Notes: generated by a model not told the origin, from the sequence alone. Shown: positions 1-8,885, numbered from the stretch's first letter. The stretch: DNA of 20,999 bases from Chara braunii (GCA_003427395.1 BFEA01000330.1:294192-315190); one strand, 5' to 3'. A program made the numbers and translations.

Positions 1-480
1 TATGAAGATATCAAGGCCCTCTCCTGATAGTTGAGTTGTTCCCCTCTTGTATCTTGAAAGTTTGAAACCCCTTCTTCTGCCATTCTTACTCTAAGTTTAA
101 CCTTGTTCTAAGAGGAAGGCAGCGGGCGGGATTGCAATCCGTAGGACGGCAGCAAGACTCTGTGGGGAGACAACCCACTGATTGCGATAGCTATGCCGGA
201 ACTCAGAAGAAGTTTTGGAGGTAGGGAACTCAGAAGTAACATTTCATTTTTTTCTATAAACCCTGTTATAACCCCTAACTCTATTTTTTGTTATGTTTGA
301 CTGAGTATATTGCCTATTTCCATACTTTGGTTTTAAGTTTGACTTTCATGACTTAAACCAGATTTAAATAAAGGAAGCTATGCGCAATGTCAGTTTCAGT
401 TTTGTTGTCTGACTGAAAGCAGATTGCGGGATTGCATCTGAGGGAAGGATGGGAGGAAGGCAGTATTGCTTGAGTTTGAC
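1..480. other. Non-coding AT-rich sequence, nothing recognised
   Basis: No open reading frame of credible length or composition and no RNA gene was recognised. The plus strand is rich in T and G, like the sequence that follows to about 2850. It lies just before the first of the CCATAAGTTT hairpins and may be part of the same long non-coding unit, but that is inference. Confidence 0.5.
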
Positions 481-500
481 TGGGTCAACTAAAGACTGGA

Positions 501-1218
501 CAAGTCTCCATAAGTTTTGGGAGACTTGGTGCTATGTTTATTTTTGAATTGCTTCGAGAACCAGACATGTTCCATAAGTTTTAGTGGTCTGGTTGCTCTG
601 ACTTGCGAGGGTTGTCTGTGTTTGACTTTTTAGGAACCAAGCATTCTCCCATAAGTTTGAGCGGTTTGGTTGCCTTGTTTATTTTGGGTTTTTTCCTATT
701 TCTTTTGATTCTGAACGAGGGGATTTGAGCATATTCCATAAGTTTGGGTGGGTCAACCTCTTTCTGTTTTATTTAATGGAATGAATCAGGTGGAGGACCA
801 GACATGTTCCATAAGTTTGGGTGGTCTTGGTCCAATGCCTCGCACATGATGGAATCAAAAGGCTATAACTTGGTTATATTTTACCACTACTTTATCTACG
901 AACAAGCTAGTCAAACACTGTCCCATAAGTTTGGGTTGTCTGACTATAGCTTATCACCAACTTAAGAGAGTATTAACTAAGAATGAACTTGTGGTAAGAA
1001 AGGGCAGGCCGAACCTCGAGTTAAAGATGATCAGTTCAGTTATATGATATCTCAAAAGACTAAGTGCAAACAATTATATTAAACTTGGATACTTAAACAG
1101 TTCAGGACGACTAGGTAGCCTAGTCACGTGCCCAATGAAGAGAAACGTTGTAGTGCCCTGTGTTTGTGTATAATCAATGGTTGAGCTAGACATGTTTCAT
1201 AAGTTTGGGTGGTCTAGC
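501..1218 (+). repeat. Seven dispersed hairpins sharing a CCATAAGTTT loop
   Basis: A loop close to CCATAAGTTTGGGTG occurs seven times, each time inside an inverted repeat. Stems (5' arm / 3' arm): 501-509/520-528 CAAGTCTCC/GGAGACTTG; 559-566/587-594 AACCAGAC/GTCTGGTT; 635-642/664-671 AACCAAGC/GTTTGGTT (one G-U pair); 717-728/753-760 (weak, with a 4-nt bulge); 795-803/824-833 GGACCAGAC paired with one bulged T; 905-913/941-951 AGCTAGTCA paired with a 2-nt bulge; 1185-1191/1212-1218 GCTAGAC/GTCTAGC. The loop is conserved while the stems change in a compensating way. Sequence between the hairpins is not obviously shared, so this is not a simple tandem repeat. No known element family was recognised. 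Either a structured transcript or a mobile hairpin element would fit. Confidence 0.75.
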
Positions 1219-1540
1219 GTTACGCCTTGTGTAAGCTGGGTATAAGGGACAAATCATTGAAAGACTACGAAGTATTGTTTTATCAGGTTGACTTGGGGTT
1301 TGTGAGAATATTACCTTTGTGGTTTGACCTTGCATTTTGGTTGAGTGAGATAACTTATTACTCGGAGTTCCAGTTTGATAGGTAGTTGCTTTAGTTGCTC
1401 GCCACGCGCTAGAATCATAAGAGTTAGTTTCAATTCCTGTATTTTCAGAGCTAAACTTATTTTACTTAGGTCGATTTCTGCATTTTCTGGGATTATTTGT
1501 TATACTTTGCTTTGTATAAATTTTTGTAAGCTACTTTGTC
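1219..1540. other. Non-coding AT-rich spacer
   Basis: No gene, RNA or clear repeat was recognised here. A short plus-strand open frame (1375-1578) has no recognisable composition and runs into the 124-bp repeat array, so it is not annotated as a gene. Confidence 0.4.
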
Positions 1541-2080
1541 TACGGGAAGCGCTGCCGAAATTTATGCAAATTCAATGAGTAAACCAAAATTTGACTTTTG
1601 AAAGTTCAACTTGTTTAATTTTTATATATATGGCTTAGTAAAAATATGGAACGTTTTTTTTTTCTAAAGGGAGTGCTGCCCAAATTTTTGCTAGTTCAGG
1701 GAGTTAGGCAAAGTTGGACCTTGAAAAGTCAAAGTTATTTTATATTTTAAACTTAACTTTGTAAAAATCTTGGAATAACACTTTTCTGAAGGGCGTGCTG
1801 CCGAAAATTTTACAAATTAAAGGAGTTAGTTAAATTTTGTCTTAGACGAACTCAAGTTTTGTTTTTGAGTTCGTATCTGACGTAGTATAAATCTGGGAAG
1901 TCTCATTTTCTGAAGGGAGTGCTGCCCAAATTTTTACTAATTCAGGGAGTTAGACAAAACCTAACTCTCGAAAGTTAAAATTTCTTTCAGTTTTCACATT
2001 TCGGTTAGTATAAATTATGAGAAGACACTTTTCCTACAGGAAGCGATGCCGAATTTTTTTTAATTTAAAGGAGATATACT
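1541..2080 (+). repeat. Five-copy 124-bp diverged tandem repeat with an internal hairpin
   Basis: A block close to GGGAGTGCTGCC followed by an AAATTTTT-rich stretch and GGAGTTAG recurs with the final CC at 1556, 1680, 1802, 1926 and 2050, giving a period of 124, 122, 124 and 124 bp. About 34-44 bases after that block, copies 1-4 each carry a hairpin whose arms differ: 1591-1609 (TTGACTTT with AAAGTTCAA, one bulge), 1714-1732 (TTGGAC with GTCAA, bulge and mismatch), 1846-1855/1865-1874 (ACGAACTCAA/TTGAGTTCGT, perfect), 1962-1969/1970-1977 (TAACTCTC with GAAAGTTA, one mismatch). Copy 5 loses similarity after about 2080. The copies also share a GTATAAAT-like end. No coding potential is evident. 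Confidence 0.75.
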
Positions 2081-2860
2081 ATATTTCGACAGGTGGCGAT
2101 TCTGGTGATCCACTCCGTATAGGGGAGATTCTGTCGTAGATCTACCTTTCTTTGGGCATTGGTTTGGAGGTAGACGTATACTTAGCTATCAGAACGATTT
2201 TGAGTGTGAACGTGATATGAAGATTTATTCTCCGTATACTTAGAAGTTAGTTTGGGTGTTGACTTGTCTTGCGTTACAGATCTTTCTGATGACATTTTGG
2301 TTCAGGATTGGACTAAGTTCCAACTTAATTATACGAGGATCATTTTCTGTTATTATTGATAACAGGTCGGTTGGTTGATCGTCGACTTGTCGGCTTGTGA
2401 CACAACTTTGCTTATACTTGTACCTCAACCTGATACCTTAGCCCTAAGATTTGATATGTTTCTTTGAGGGTTTTAACCGGACTTCTTTTAATGGGCATTA
2501 TAAAAAACTTATGAGTTTTATGGAAACTTGAATTTTAACCATTGATGGGGCTTGAGTGTGTGAGGCGTGGTGTGAGTTACAGGGAACATTAAAGTTGACC
2601 ACATTAGTGCGTGGTAATGTGGCGTTCGGTTGTGCTTATGTTTTATACAGGTTAGTGTCTTGGAGCCTGTGTACGAGCCTTACTTTGAAGGAAGTGAGAA
2701 TGACAACCATGTATCGCATGATCTATATACCTGATGGTTTTATGTCTTCCATTTTTTACTATACCTCGAATCCTGATTTTATGTATGAGTATTGGAGTGC
2801 TTGATTATTTTTCTGACTGATTTTGCTTGTTAATTTCTATAGTTGGACATTGGAGTCCGT
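2081..2860. other. Non-coding region, nothing recognised
   Basis: Two short open frames (plus strand 2556-2804, minus strand 2240-2428) encode peptides without recognisable domains. I see no RNA gene or mobile-element end. The strand bias of the preceding region continues to about 2850. Confidence 0.4.
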
Positions 2861-3830
2861 GGCAGCCATCAAAGTCAAACCCCTTGACCTGATGACAACC
2901 CCCCACTGAGGGAGCTAGTCTCCAGGGCGATAAGAGACGATTGTCACCATAGGTATGAATTTGTGTACCACCCACTCTCCGCAGGGTGCAGAAAAGGGTG
3001 TGGTTCTCAACCGCACTTGGCAGTTGTCTAGCGTCGAGAGATTAACCCCTCAAGGCGCGTGTCAGCCGACACTTGAGTGTCGAATGCGGCCCCCGAGATT
3101 AACGAGGACCGCATGAGTATAAGTACTACATAGTACGTCATCATCACGACTGCTTGCGTATTTAGGCATTGCGAGTCGATATGAGTTAGCCCTGCGTCAG
3201 CGCGGTTTTATACCAAGTCTCGTGCGCGTCGCCTATCCGATTTTCATATCGAAAAGTTATGGGATGGCTATTGAATGGGCTAGGATTGTGTGCGTCGTCT
3301 TGTTCGTGTCGTTTTGTGTGTGTGTGTGTGTGTGTGTTTTAATTTTTATGTATTTAGAGTAGTGTACGCGTGGTGAGTAGGAAGCGTCCTAGTCGACCGA
3401 CGACATGTCGCTCTTGGGACCTAAGCCCCCCAAGGCGTCGGTTCGTGTGCGGGTCCGATAGAGGCGTAAGACCGCGCGTACCCCCTATGCTCCGCGATTG
3501 CAGCTGATTAACTTTCGTACTGTGGACAGGTAGCTCGGCGGGGATACGCCCACCAAAGGGAGGTGACAGCTCCCGTAAGGTGGAGGTAAGTCGTACCTCG
3601 CGTAGGCCCTATCCTGTCGTAGAGGCTCGCGAGAGGTATGGTTGGCGCACTCGGCCGGAGCGGCTTGCGAAAGCTCTATGTGTATTCACAACGAGGATCA
3701 GACCAACTCCTGCATGACGCGGTCGAGAAGGTCCCGCCCCGTTTTGTGCGGTGTCGGACTGATGCGCTCGACACCGAGGAAGGGAAGTGGAAAGTATAAT
3801 GCATTTTATCCCACGCATTTAGAATGGTAA
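2861..3830. other. GC-richer, hairpin-dense non-coding segment
   Basis: Base composition shifts toward GC and short perfect inverted repeats become frequent: 3067-3082 (CGACACT, 2-nt loop, AGTGTCG), 3084-3114 (ATGCGG ... CCGCAT), 3123-3136 (GTACTA, 2-nt loop, TAGTAC), 3558-3574 (GGGAG ... CTCCC) and 3583-3599 (GAGGTA, 5-nt loop, TACCTC). A (TG)n tract lies at about 3315-3336. Open frames at the right end overlap each other on both strands and look like chance frames. Whether this is structured RNA, an old retroelement end, or only a sequence of different origin cannot be decided here. Confidence 0.4.
3315..3336. repeat. (TG)n microsatellite
   Basis: About eleven TG units within the hairpin-dense segment. 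Confidence 0.9.
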
Positions 3831-5093
3831 AAATAAGAGAGATCCTCAGACACCTACAAAAGAGCGGACACCATCCTTGTTCATCTTGCAAGTGGAGGAG
3901 TGTAATGGGAGAGACAAACATTTTTTTATGCCTTTTCTCACAAGGAGTAAACGCTCATCATTCCATTCAGACAAGGAATAACAACCATGTTGCTTATTCA
4001 TTAAAAACTTCATATGACGTTAAGTGTTTTGATATCCTGTGCTAATCTAAAAATTACCGCAACCGCTTGATCACGTCGTTAGCTTTTAAGCACATTTTTT
4101 CGGATATTGACAGGCGGCCAGATTTGAAAACCTTTAAGTTTTTTCAGTCATACGCTCGGTTTGAAGTAACTTTTGGGGGATGCATCAAACAGATTTAATT
4201 ACATAATTCAATAATTTTATCATAAATGGTTATACAATGTATGACCTTTAAAATACCGAGCAGATACTCTTGTAAGGGTTTGTGTGCTGACACCGTGATA
4301 GCGATGATGAAATAGATAAGATGATTTTTCCTCCACTGGCCACGACGCTCATGTTTTCATCCCATTGTAAACCGTCTCAACGTGGCCAGGTTCATTATAG
4401 CTCTGAGTGTTCATGGGTCCCCAACTTCGTAGCTCCAAATTGTCGCGTGACCTAAGCTTGCTAGATGGTCCAAGTTTGCCACCTTGAACGCCATAAGTGT
4501 GACAGACAATCAACCTCCATGGAGTCTAGCGCAACCCCTGTACGACACCAACCCCCTCTCTTGCCAGGCTGGGCTGATCCGTGGCAATGTGACAACATAC
4601 GTAGAAGACCCTCCTCCCCCTCAAGTCTGCTCGGTTGGGGGGTGATTCTTATTATCCAATTTTCACTGTCAGCCCTCCTTGTATTGCGAGTGGTGCAATT
4701 AGACCCATGGTTTCGTAGGGTCTGTCCCTATGTCTGTCCCAGGACTGCCTCAGAAGTACAAGTGCCAGTAATGGTGGGAGCCATGCTCCACCGGACCAAA
4801 AGGTCCAGGGGCCGCGCTAGGTCCTCATTAGTAGTTATAGTAGTCGTAGTAATATCAACATCAATAATTATGTTAGTATTAGATCACTCATAAATATGAT
4901 TTTGTTTTTAACTTGAATTGAGATTTTGACAAGTTCGCTGCACTGCTCAATAACTACTGTAGTTTGTATACGGTGCCAGTAACTTGGGAAAGCAAAACTG
5001 GGTAATGCTCCCAGACCTTTCTCTGTAGGTAATTATGAGGCCTCAACCTAATTTCCATTTTTTATGAATGAAATTACACCGTGTCCAGTTTTT
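3831..5093. other. Unrecognised intergenic sequence
   Basis: No homology-like signal was found. A 142-codon plus-strand frame (4465-4893) has two hydrophobic stretches, but the second is read from a low-complexity TAG/TCG-rich run and the composition is not protein-like, so it is not called a gene. Two neighbouring short inverted repeats stand out at about 4776-4793 (GGTGGGAGC ... GCTCCACC) and 4795-4808 (GGACC, AAAA, GGTCC). Confidence 0.4.
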
Positions 5094-5887
5094 GGGAAAA
5101 TTGTTGAAACACCCATGGAAGTTTGGGTATTTTGTCAGATACCACTAAAAGGCATAGGAATGACCAAATGCCTCTATGACACTAGTGAAACTTTGCGAAA
5201 CACCCCGCTCACCAATTAGACCTGTCATCATTTGCATATACCCCTACCAAGCCTTGAGCAACTTGTCTATATGCCCCGATATTCTAGGCCGTTGGACGCT
5301 GCAGATGGCAAGCGAAATGCATGGGCCCATGCAGCCAAGGGCCAGTGCATATGGCGAAGTTGCCAACGAGCGGGACGGGGGCATAGAGTCTCGCTCCACT
5401 ATTATCTACTGTACGATTTCGTATAGTATGACATCGCTCCACTACCTATACGAAATGCGTCTTCGGAAATCGCCGTATAGTTGTCAGAAGGTGCCCTCCC
5501 GCTTCACCATACGATCCCGTATAGTAACCAGCCTGCAAAAGTTGTTACTCGGAGGGTGGTCGAAGGAGGTCGGCGTAGCATCGCAAAATCGTATGGAGAG
5601 CCTGGAGTCTGGGCCGACAAATTGATGTCTTGTAGTGCTGTGAGAGTGTTTTGTAGTGAACTCCAAATTTGGAGAGTCGTATAGCGGATAGTAAGTGGAG
5701 CAACACTAGGTTTTATACGGTTTTTAGAGCTCTGACAACTATACGGCCGCTATACGAAATTGTGTACAGCAGATAGTAGTGGAGCGAGACCCATATGCAC
5801 AAGTTTGGGGCATTTCAGCATAACCCTACGTGTTACGGGTATTCAACGCAGTACCCAAACTTTTAGGGGTATACCAACAAGTTTCCC
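5094..5887. mobile_element. Inverted-repeat DNA transposon remnant interrupted by a second MITE
   Basis: The two ends form long terminal inverted repeats of about 80 bp. The left arm from 5094 begins GGGAAAATTGTTG, and the reverse complement of the right arm ending at 5887 begins GGGAAACTTGTTG. Both continue through ACCC and AAGTTTGGGTA into an ATGCC-containing segment. The flanks are similar (CAGTTTTT on the left, TCAGTTTG on the right), but an exact target duplication cannot be assigned. The interior carries another inverted-repeat element (5386-5792), which must be the later insertion. No transposase coding sequence is present, so the element is non-autonomous. Superfamily not assigned. 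Confidence 0.7.
5386..5792. mobile_element. 407-bp MITE with GGGTCTCGCTCCACTA ends and a 3-bp ATA duplication
   Basis: Left end GAGTCTCGCTCCACTATTAT and right end (reverse complement) GGGTCTCGCTCCACTACTAT match over about 40 bp down to a shared TTTCGTATAG. The element is flanked by ATA on both sides (5383-5385 and 5793-5795), and joining the flanks restores an uninterrupted host sequence. A second, inner pair of GCTCCACT ends lies at about 5434 and 5697, and the interior contains about eight copies of CGTATAG or its complement, a likely subterminal transposase-binding motif. The GGG-start termini and 3-bp duplication resemble PIF/Harbinger (Tourist-like) MITEs, though the classical duplication is TAA/TTA. 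No coding capacity is seen. Confidence 0.75.
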
Positions 5888-5915
5888 TCAGTTTGTTTTT
5901 GGGTAAATTTCAAAA

Positions 5916-6268
5916 TGCCCCTCCGACTTCCATTTATTTGCGGTATGCCCCTCCGAAGGCTGACTTACCCTGTTGTGCCCCCAGGGCCTCTGAAGTTTCC
6001 TGCAGGCCCAGGTCAGTGAGGGGTGCAACTTTCCAGCATGCCCCTGTGGCCGTTTGTGGCATTCGCGGCCGTTCCCGTGGCTCTGGGAGGGGAGCTAGCA
6101 GGGCATACTGGAAATTTGGAATGGGTACTGGTAGGGGCATATTGAACATATCACAGGTCTAAACAACGCCAGCGGTTTTTCGGAAACTTCAATCGTTGTC
6201 AGAAGGGCGGACAGGGTATGTCACCCCTCAGAGGGGCATGCCGCAAATAAATGGAAGTTGGAGGGGCA
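5916..6268. mobile_element. 353-bp hAT-like MITE with perfect 8-bp target duplication
   Basis: The ends TGCCCCTCCGACTTCCATTT (left, 5916) and TGCCCCTCCAACTTCCATTT (reverse complement of the right end at 6268) form terminal inverted repeats that stay recognisable for more than 100 bp, through GCCCCTC and GAAGTTTCC blocks. The element is flanked by TTTCAAAA at 5908-5915 and 6269-6276, an exact 8-bp target-site duplication. Eight-base duplications are typical of the hAT (and P) superfamilies. No transposase is encoded, so it is non-autonomous. Low divergence between the arms suggests a fairly recent insertion. Confidence 0.85.
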
Positions 6269-6439
6269 TTTCAAAACTTTCCCTTGTGTTATTTATTTGG
6301 ACCATGTCTCGATTTTTGCGTGTGTGTCATCCCTCTGCGCGTTTGCCCCTCAGAACTCGTGTGCCTGCACCTGAGGCCTGGCCTCACGCAGTTCTGTTTC
6401 GCTTTGTGAAGGCCACCTGTATCGTCCATGAATAATGCT

Positions 6440-6614
6440 CCTGGAGCATGGTCCCACTAGCTAAGAGGATTGGATTGAGCACCCGTATCTGGACTTGTTT
6501 GAGGAAAGGTGCAGAATGTCGAGATTGAACTGCTTCTCCGCATCTCTTCTTAAAACACGTCCAGATTCAGGATATTTATCCAACCCTCTTTGCTAGTCGG
6601 GACCTCACCCCTGG
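6440..6614 (+). mobile_element. Fold-back MITE, copy 1 (175 bp)
   Basis: The sequence is nearly palindromic over its whole length. It begins CCTGGAGCATGGTCCCACTAG and its reverse complement begins CCAGGGGTGAGGTCCC, and both arms then carry AAAGAGGATTGGAT-like and TCTGGA blocks. The central part, around CGAGATTGAACTGCTTCTC, is the asymmetric core. It matches the reverse complement of the element at 7959-8135 along its length, which proves a repeated family. No target duplication could be assigned and there is no coding capacity. Confidence 0.75.
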
Positions 6615-6896
6615 CGTCCATCATGCTCCCGCCTTCGACTTCGATAATGCTCCTCGCCGTTGGTGATGCTCGAATTCCAGAGTGTTTTGCACCGAACCTG
6701 GCTGATTTTGGGGCCACATCACCTCGAAAGTCCCGATTGTGCTCGATAGGTCGTGTTCACACGGAGACTTCCATCGACGAACCGGACCGACAGTGCCAAA
6801 CTCGTCCCAATGTTTCGATCCAAAAAAAAAACAAAAAAACAAAAAAAAAACAGAAAACAACTCGTCCCGATGTGGGGCCACACTCACATTCACACG
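6615..6896. other. Intergenic spacer with A-rich tract
   Basis: Nothing recognisable apart from an interrupted poly(A)/CAAA tract at about 6822-6860. Overlapping open frames on both strands here run through repeats and are considered non-coding. Confidence 0.4.
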
Positions 6897-7012
6897 TAGG
6901 GGCTCCCCGCCCCCACTCTCGAAATGTGCGAAAGACAAAACTGTGGCGTGTGCATCTGGACGTGTTCGAGGCGAAAGTTCATTCTCATTTTGCACATTTC
7001 GAGAGTGGTGTG
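6897..7012. mobile_element. Decayed short MITE related to the GGGCCTCGCTCCACT family
   Basis: Inverted arms CCCACTCTCGAAATGTGCGA (left, about 6912) and its complement around 6990-7008 enclose about 55 bp. The arm motif GAAATGTGC followed by AAAATGAGAATG also occurs inside the 3' arm of the element at 19180-19308, linking them to one family. The outer ends have diverged and no target duplication is visible. Confidence 0.5.
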
Positions 7013-7135
7013 GTATACGACGGCTTTTGGGAGCACGGCTGGACTGGATGATTCTTACCTCGACGATCACGTCCAGAGAAAAGTCGAAAAAGTCCTGTGA
7101 GTATTCCCTGAGTATGCCATCAGCCTTATTTATTA

Positions 7136-7271
7136 GGGCCCCGCTCGCCAAATGTGCAAATCGAAAACACAACCATACAAACAAACATTTAAAAAAAAAA
7201 AAAAAAAAACAACAACAACAACCATATTTTGTTTGTCTTTTGTGCATGTGGAGAGTAGTGGAGCGAGGCCC
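7136..7271. mobile_element. 136-bp MITE with TTA duplication
   Basis: Left end GGGCCCCGCTC and right end (reverse complement) GGGCCTCGCTCCACTA form terminal inverted repeats. TTA flanks both sides (7133-7135 and 7272-7274), the duplication expected of PIF/Harbinger (Tourist-like) elements. The interior carries AAATGTGCAAA, as in the related element at 19180, plus an A tract with CAA repeats (7191-7221). It encodes nothing. Confidence 0.7.
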
Positions 7272-7274
7272 TTA

Positions 7275-7958
7275 TTTTTTATTTTTTATTTTTTAAAACG
7301 GAGCGAGGTCCTCAACACAGGCTCGCAACTGTCCAAGGGGAAGGAGGCCTATCACTGGCCCCATGGATCTCTGAAGACCGGACCCTGGAAACTCGGGGAC
7401 CAGAGGCGGAAAAGGAGTGTTTCCGCTACTAGTGGTTTTAGCTAGGTTGTAAGTAGACTTTGGTAGTTGGAATGGTTCTTGTATTTGCCAACCAGGGCAC
7501 TCGGTTGAGTAGGGCCGCTGTGGGCCTATAGGAGAGTGCCAGTAGGAGTAGGGCCAGGACGCTGTCCTCTGGGCCATTTTAGTCCCAGAATCAGGTAGAA
7601 TAGATGAAACCGGGCTCTTCCCTTCCGTACGAAGGTCTGTGTCATTTGCTTCGAGGTGCTTAAGTGCTAACCAATCAGCTTGTTCATTTCCAAGACAACA
7701 ATCAGAGACAGATGGTACTGTAGAGACTGTTCCCAAGTTGAAGAATAGAAGGCTAGGAGAGCTAGATGTCTGGAAGTCGGTAGAGAAGACTTCCGCAGGC
7801 TAAGGCCTGTAAGCTAAGCTGGCTGATGCTGTCAGTGATCCGGTTGAATTGTGAGGTCCCCGGCCTCTAAGTTTTCTGTTGGTAATGAGTGCAATTTTAT
7901 TAAAAAAAAAAAGAAAAAAGAAGAAGTGGCGCGCCTAAGCGTCTGCCATAGCCTGAAA
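7275..7958 (-). other. Possible retroelement RNase H relic and spacer
   Basis: A minus-strand open frame (7293-7736) contains Leu-Gly-Asn-Glu-Gln-Ala-Asp-Trp-Leu-Ala, which resembles the GNExAD(R/x)LA motif near the C-terminal end of RNase H domains in non-LTR retrotransposons. No other conserved block is visible in the rest of the frame, and a stop lies a few codons upstream. This is a weak, short-motif hint of a decayed retrotransposon fragment. The remainder of the interval holds nothing recognisable apart from an A-rich run at about 7900-7925 and an isolated CGGAGCGAGGTCC end-like motif at 7300-7312. Confidence 0.2.
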
Positions 7959-8135
7959 CCAGGCCCGAGGTCCTACTAGCCAAGAGGATCGGATAGAATG
8001 CCTGCATCTGGATGTGTTTTACGCAGAGATGCAGAAAAGCAGTTCAATCTCGATTTCCTGCACCTATCTCCAAACACATCCAGATTCAGGCATTCGATCC
8101 GATCCTCTTTGCTACTAGTGGGACCACGCCCCAGG
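7959..8135 (-). mobile_element. Fold-back MITE, copy 2 (177 bp)
   Basis: Left end CCAGGCCCGAGGTCCTACTAG and right end (reverse complement) CCTGGGGCGTGGTCCCACTAG pair over most of the element, including AAGAGGATCGGAT and ATCTGGATGTGTTT blocks. The sequence matches the element at 6440-6614 in reverse orientation, including the core CGAGATTGAACTGCTTTTC. It is non-coding. No target-site duplication was identified. Confidence 0.75.
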
Positions 8136-8765
8136 AGAAGGCCCTGGGGTGAATGTCCCACTTACTCCGACCGATGTCCATTTCGACCGTCGATCGTGTA
8201 GATCTGGCCAAGTGGAACCTCGGCCATGCCGATCTACGCAATCAAAGACGGAGAAGTAAACGTTTGCAATGCGATTTTCAAAAGCAAAATGCCAAAAGAA
8301 GTGAATAAAAGAACAAAATATTAAAAAAATATAAAATGGGAATAAGATGGCAGTGGGAGGTGAACGATGGCACCGGCTGAACTGCGGAGCCACGCAATCG
8401 GCTGGCTGGCGGTCGTACGCAGCGCAGTGCGGAGTCTCGACCCAGATTCTTGCTGGATGGTTTGTGACTGCGGACGACTGCCAGATCCGAGGTCGCCGAC
8501 TGGATCCAAAGTCATTACGGACTGGGCGGTAGCCAAGCGTCAGGCAACGCCGACTGGGCCTGGGCTGTAAGGGGGAAGGGGGGGAAACTGAAGTCATGGG
8601 TTGGACGAGCACAGGGGTTCCTGTCAGCAATAGAGAAAACAGTTCGTTTCGCCGTTCAACCGAGTCCGAGGTTTCCTACAGCGAGCGTCTTTCGTGGCTC
8701 CGCAGCTAAGGAGAAAGCACGACAGAGCGACTGAACGAGAGAGAAAGAGACGGAGAGAGTGGAGA
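8136..8765. other. Intergenic region
   Basis: No gene recognised. An inverted repeat at 8198-8237 pairs GTAGATC-T-GGC with GCCGATCTAC around a 19-nt loop. An A-rich stretch lies at 8310-8345. The small overlapping open frames on both strands have no recognisable composition. Confidence 0.4.
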
Positions 8766-8767
8766 CA

Positions 8768-8790
8768 CAGAGAGAGAGAGAGAGAGAGAA
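8768..8790. repeat. (GA)n microsatellite
   Basis: About eleven AG units directly upstream of an ATG in good context at 8794 that opens a 24-codon frame. (GA)n tracts are common in plant 5' leaders. Confidence 0.9.
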
Positions 8791-8793
8791 GGT

Positions 8794-8868
8794 GATGGCG
8801 ACCAAGAGCCCTTCTTGGGGGTCGAATCTTTTCCCAGATGATAGACAATCAAGCGGCGGTGGCGACTA
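8794..8868 (+). other. Possible first exon or short ORF
   Basis: The frame opens ATG-GCG (Met-Ala, a favoured plant start context) and reads Met-Ala-Thr-Lys-Ser-Pro-Ser-Trp-Gly, stopping at TAA after 24 codons. It follows a (GA)n leader-like tract. Donor-like GT sites lie within it and at 8997 (AAG followed by GTGAGA). It could be the beginning of an unidentified spliced gene or an unrelated short frame. No family is recognised. Confidence 0.15.
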
Positions 8869-8885
8869 ATTTGGTCCACTCGACA

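Noticed and set aside
2880-2920. TGATGA and CTGA boxes suggesting a C/D snoRNA
   Set aside because: The boxes are only about a dozen bases apart, far too close for a C/D snoRNA, and there is no terminal stem.
4465-4893. 142-codon frame with two hydrophobic segments
   Set aside because: The second hydrophobic segment comes from a low-complexity TAG/TCG run, no signal peptide or family pattern is seen, and there is no supporting context.
6621-7296. Overlapping 208- and 185-codon frames on opposite strands
   Set aside because: They run through A tracts and MITE inverted repeats, include poly-Phe or poly-Lys from the homopolymers, and contain no domain.
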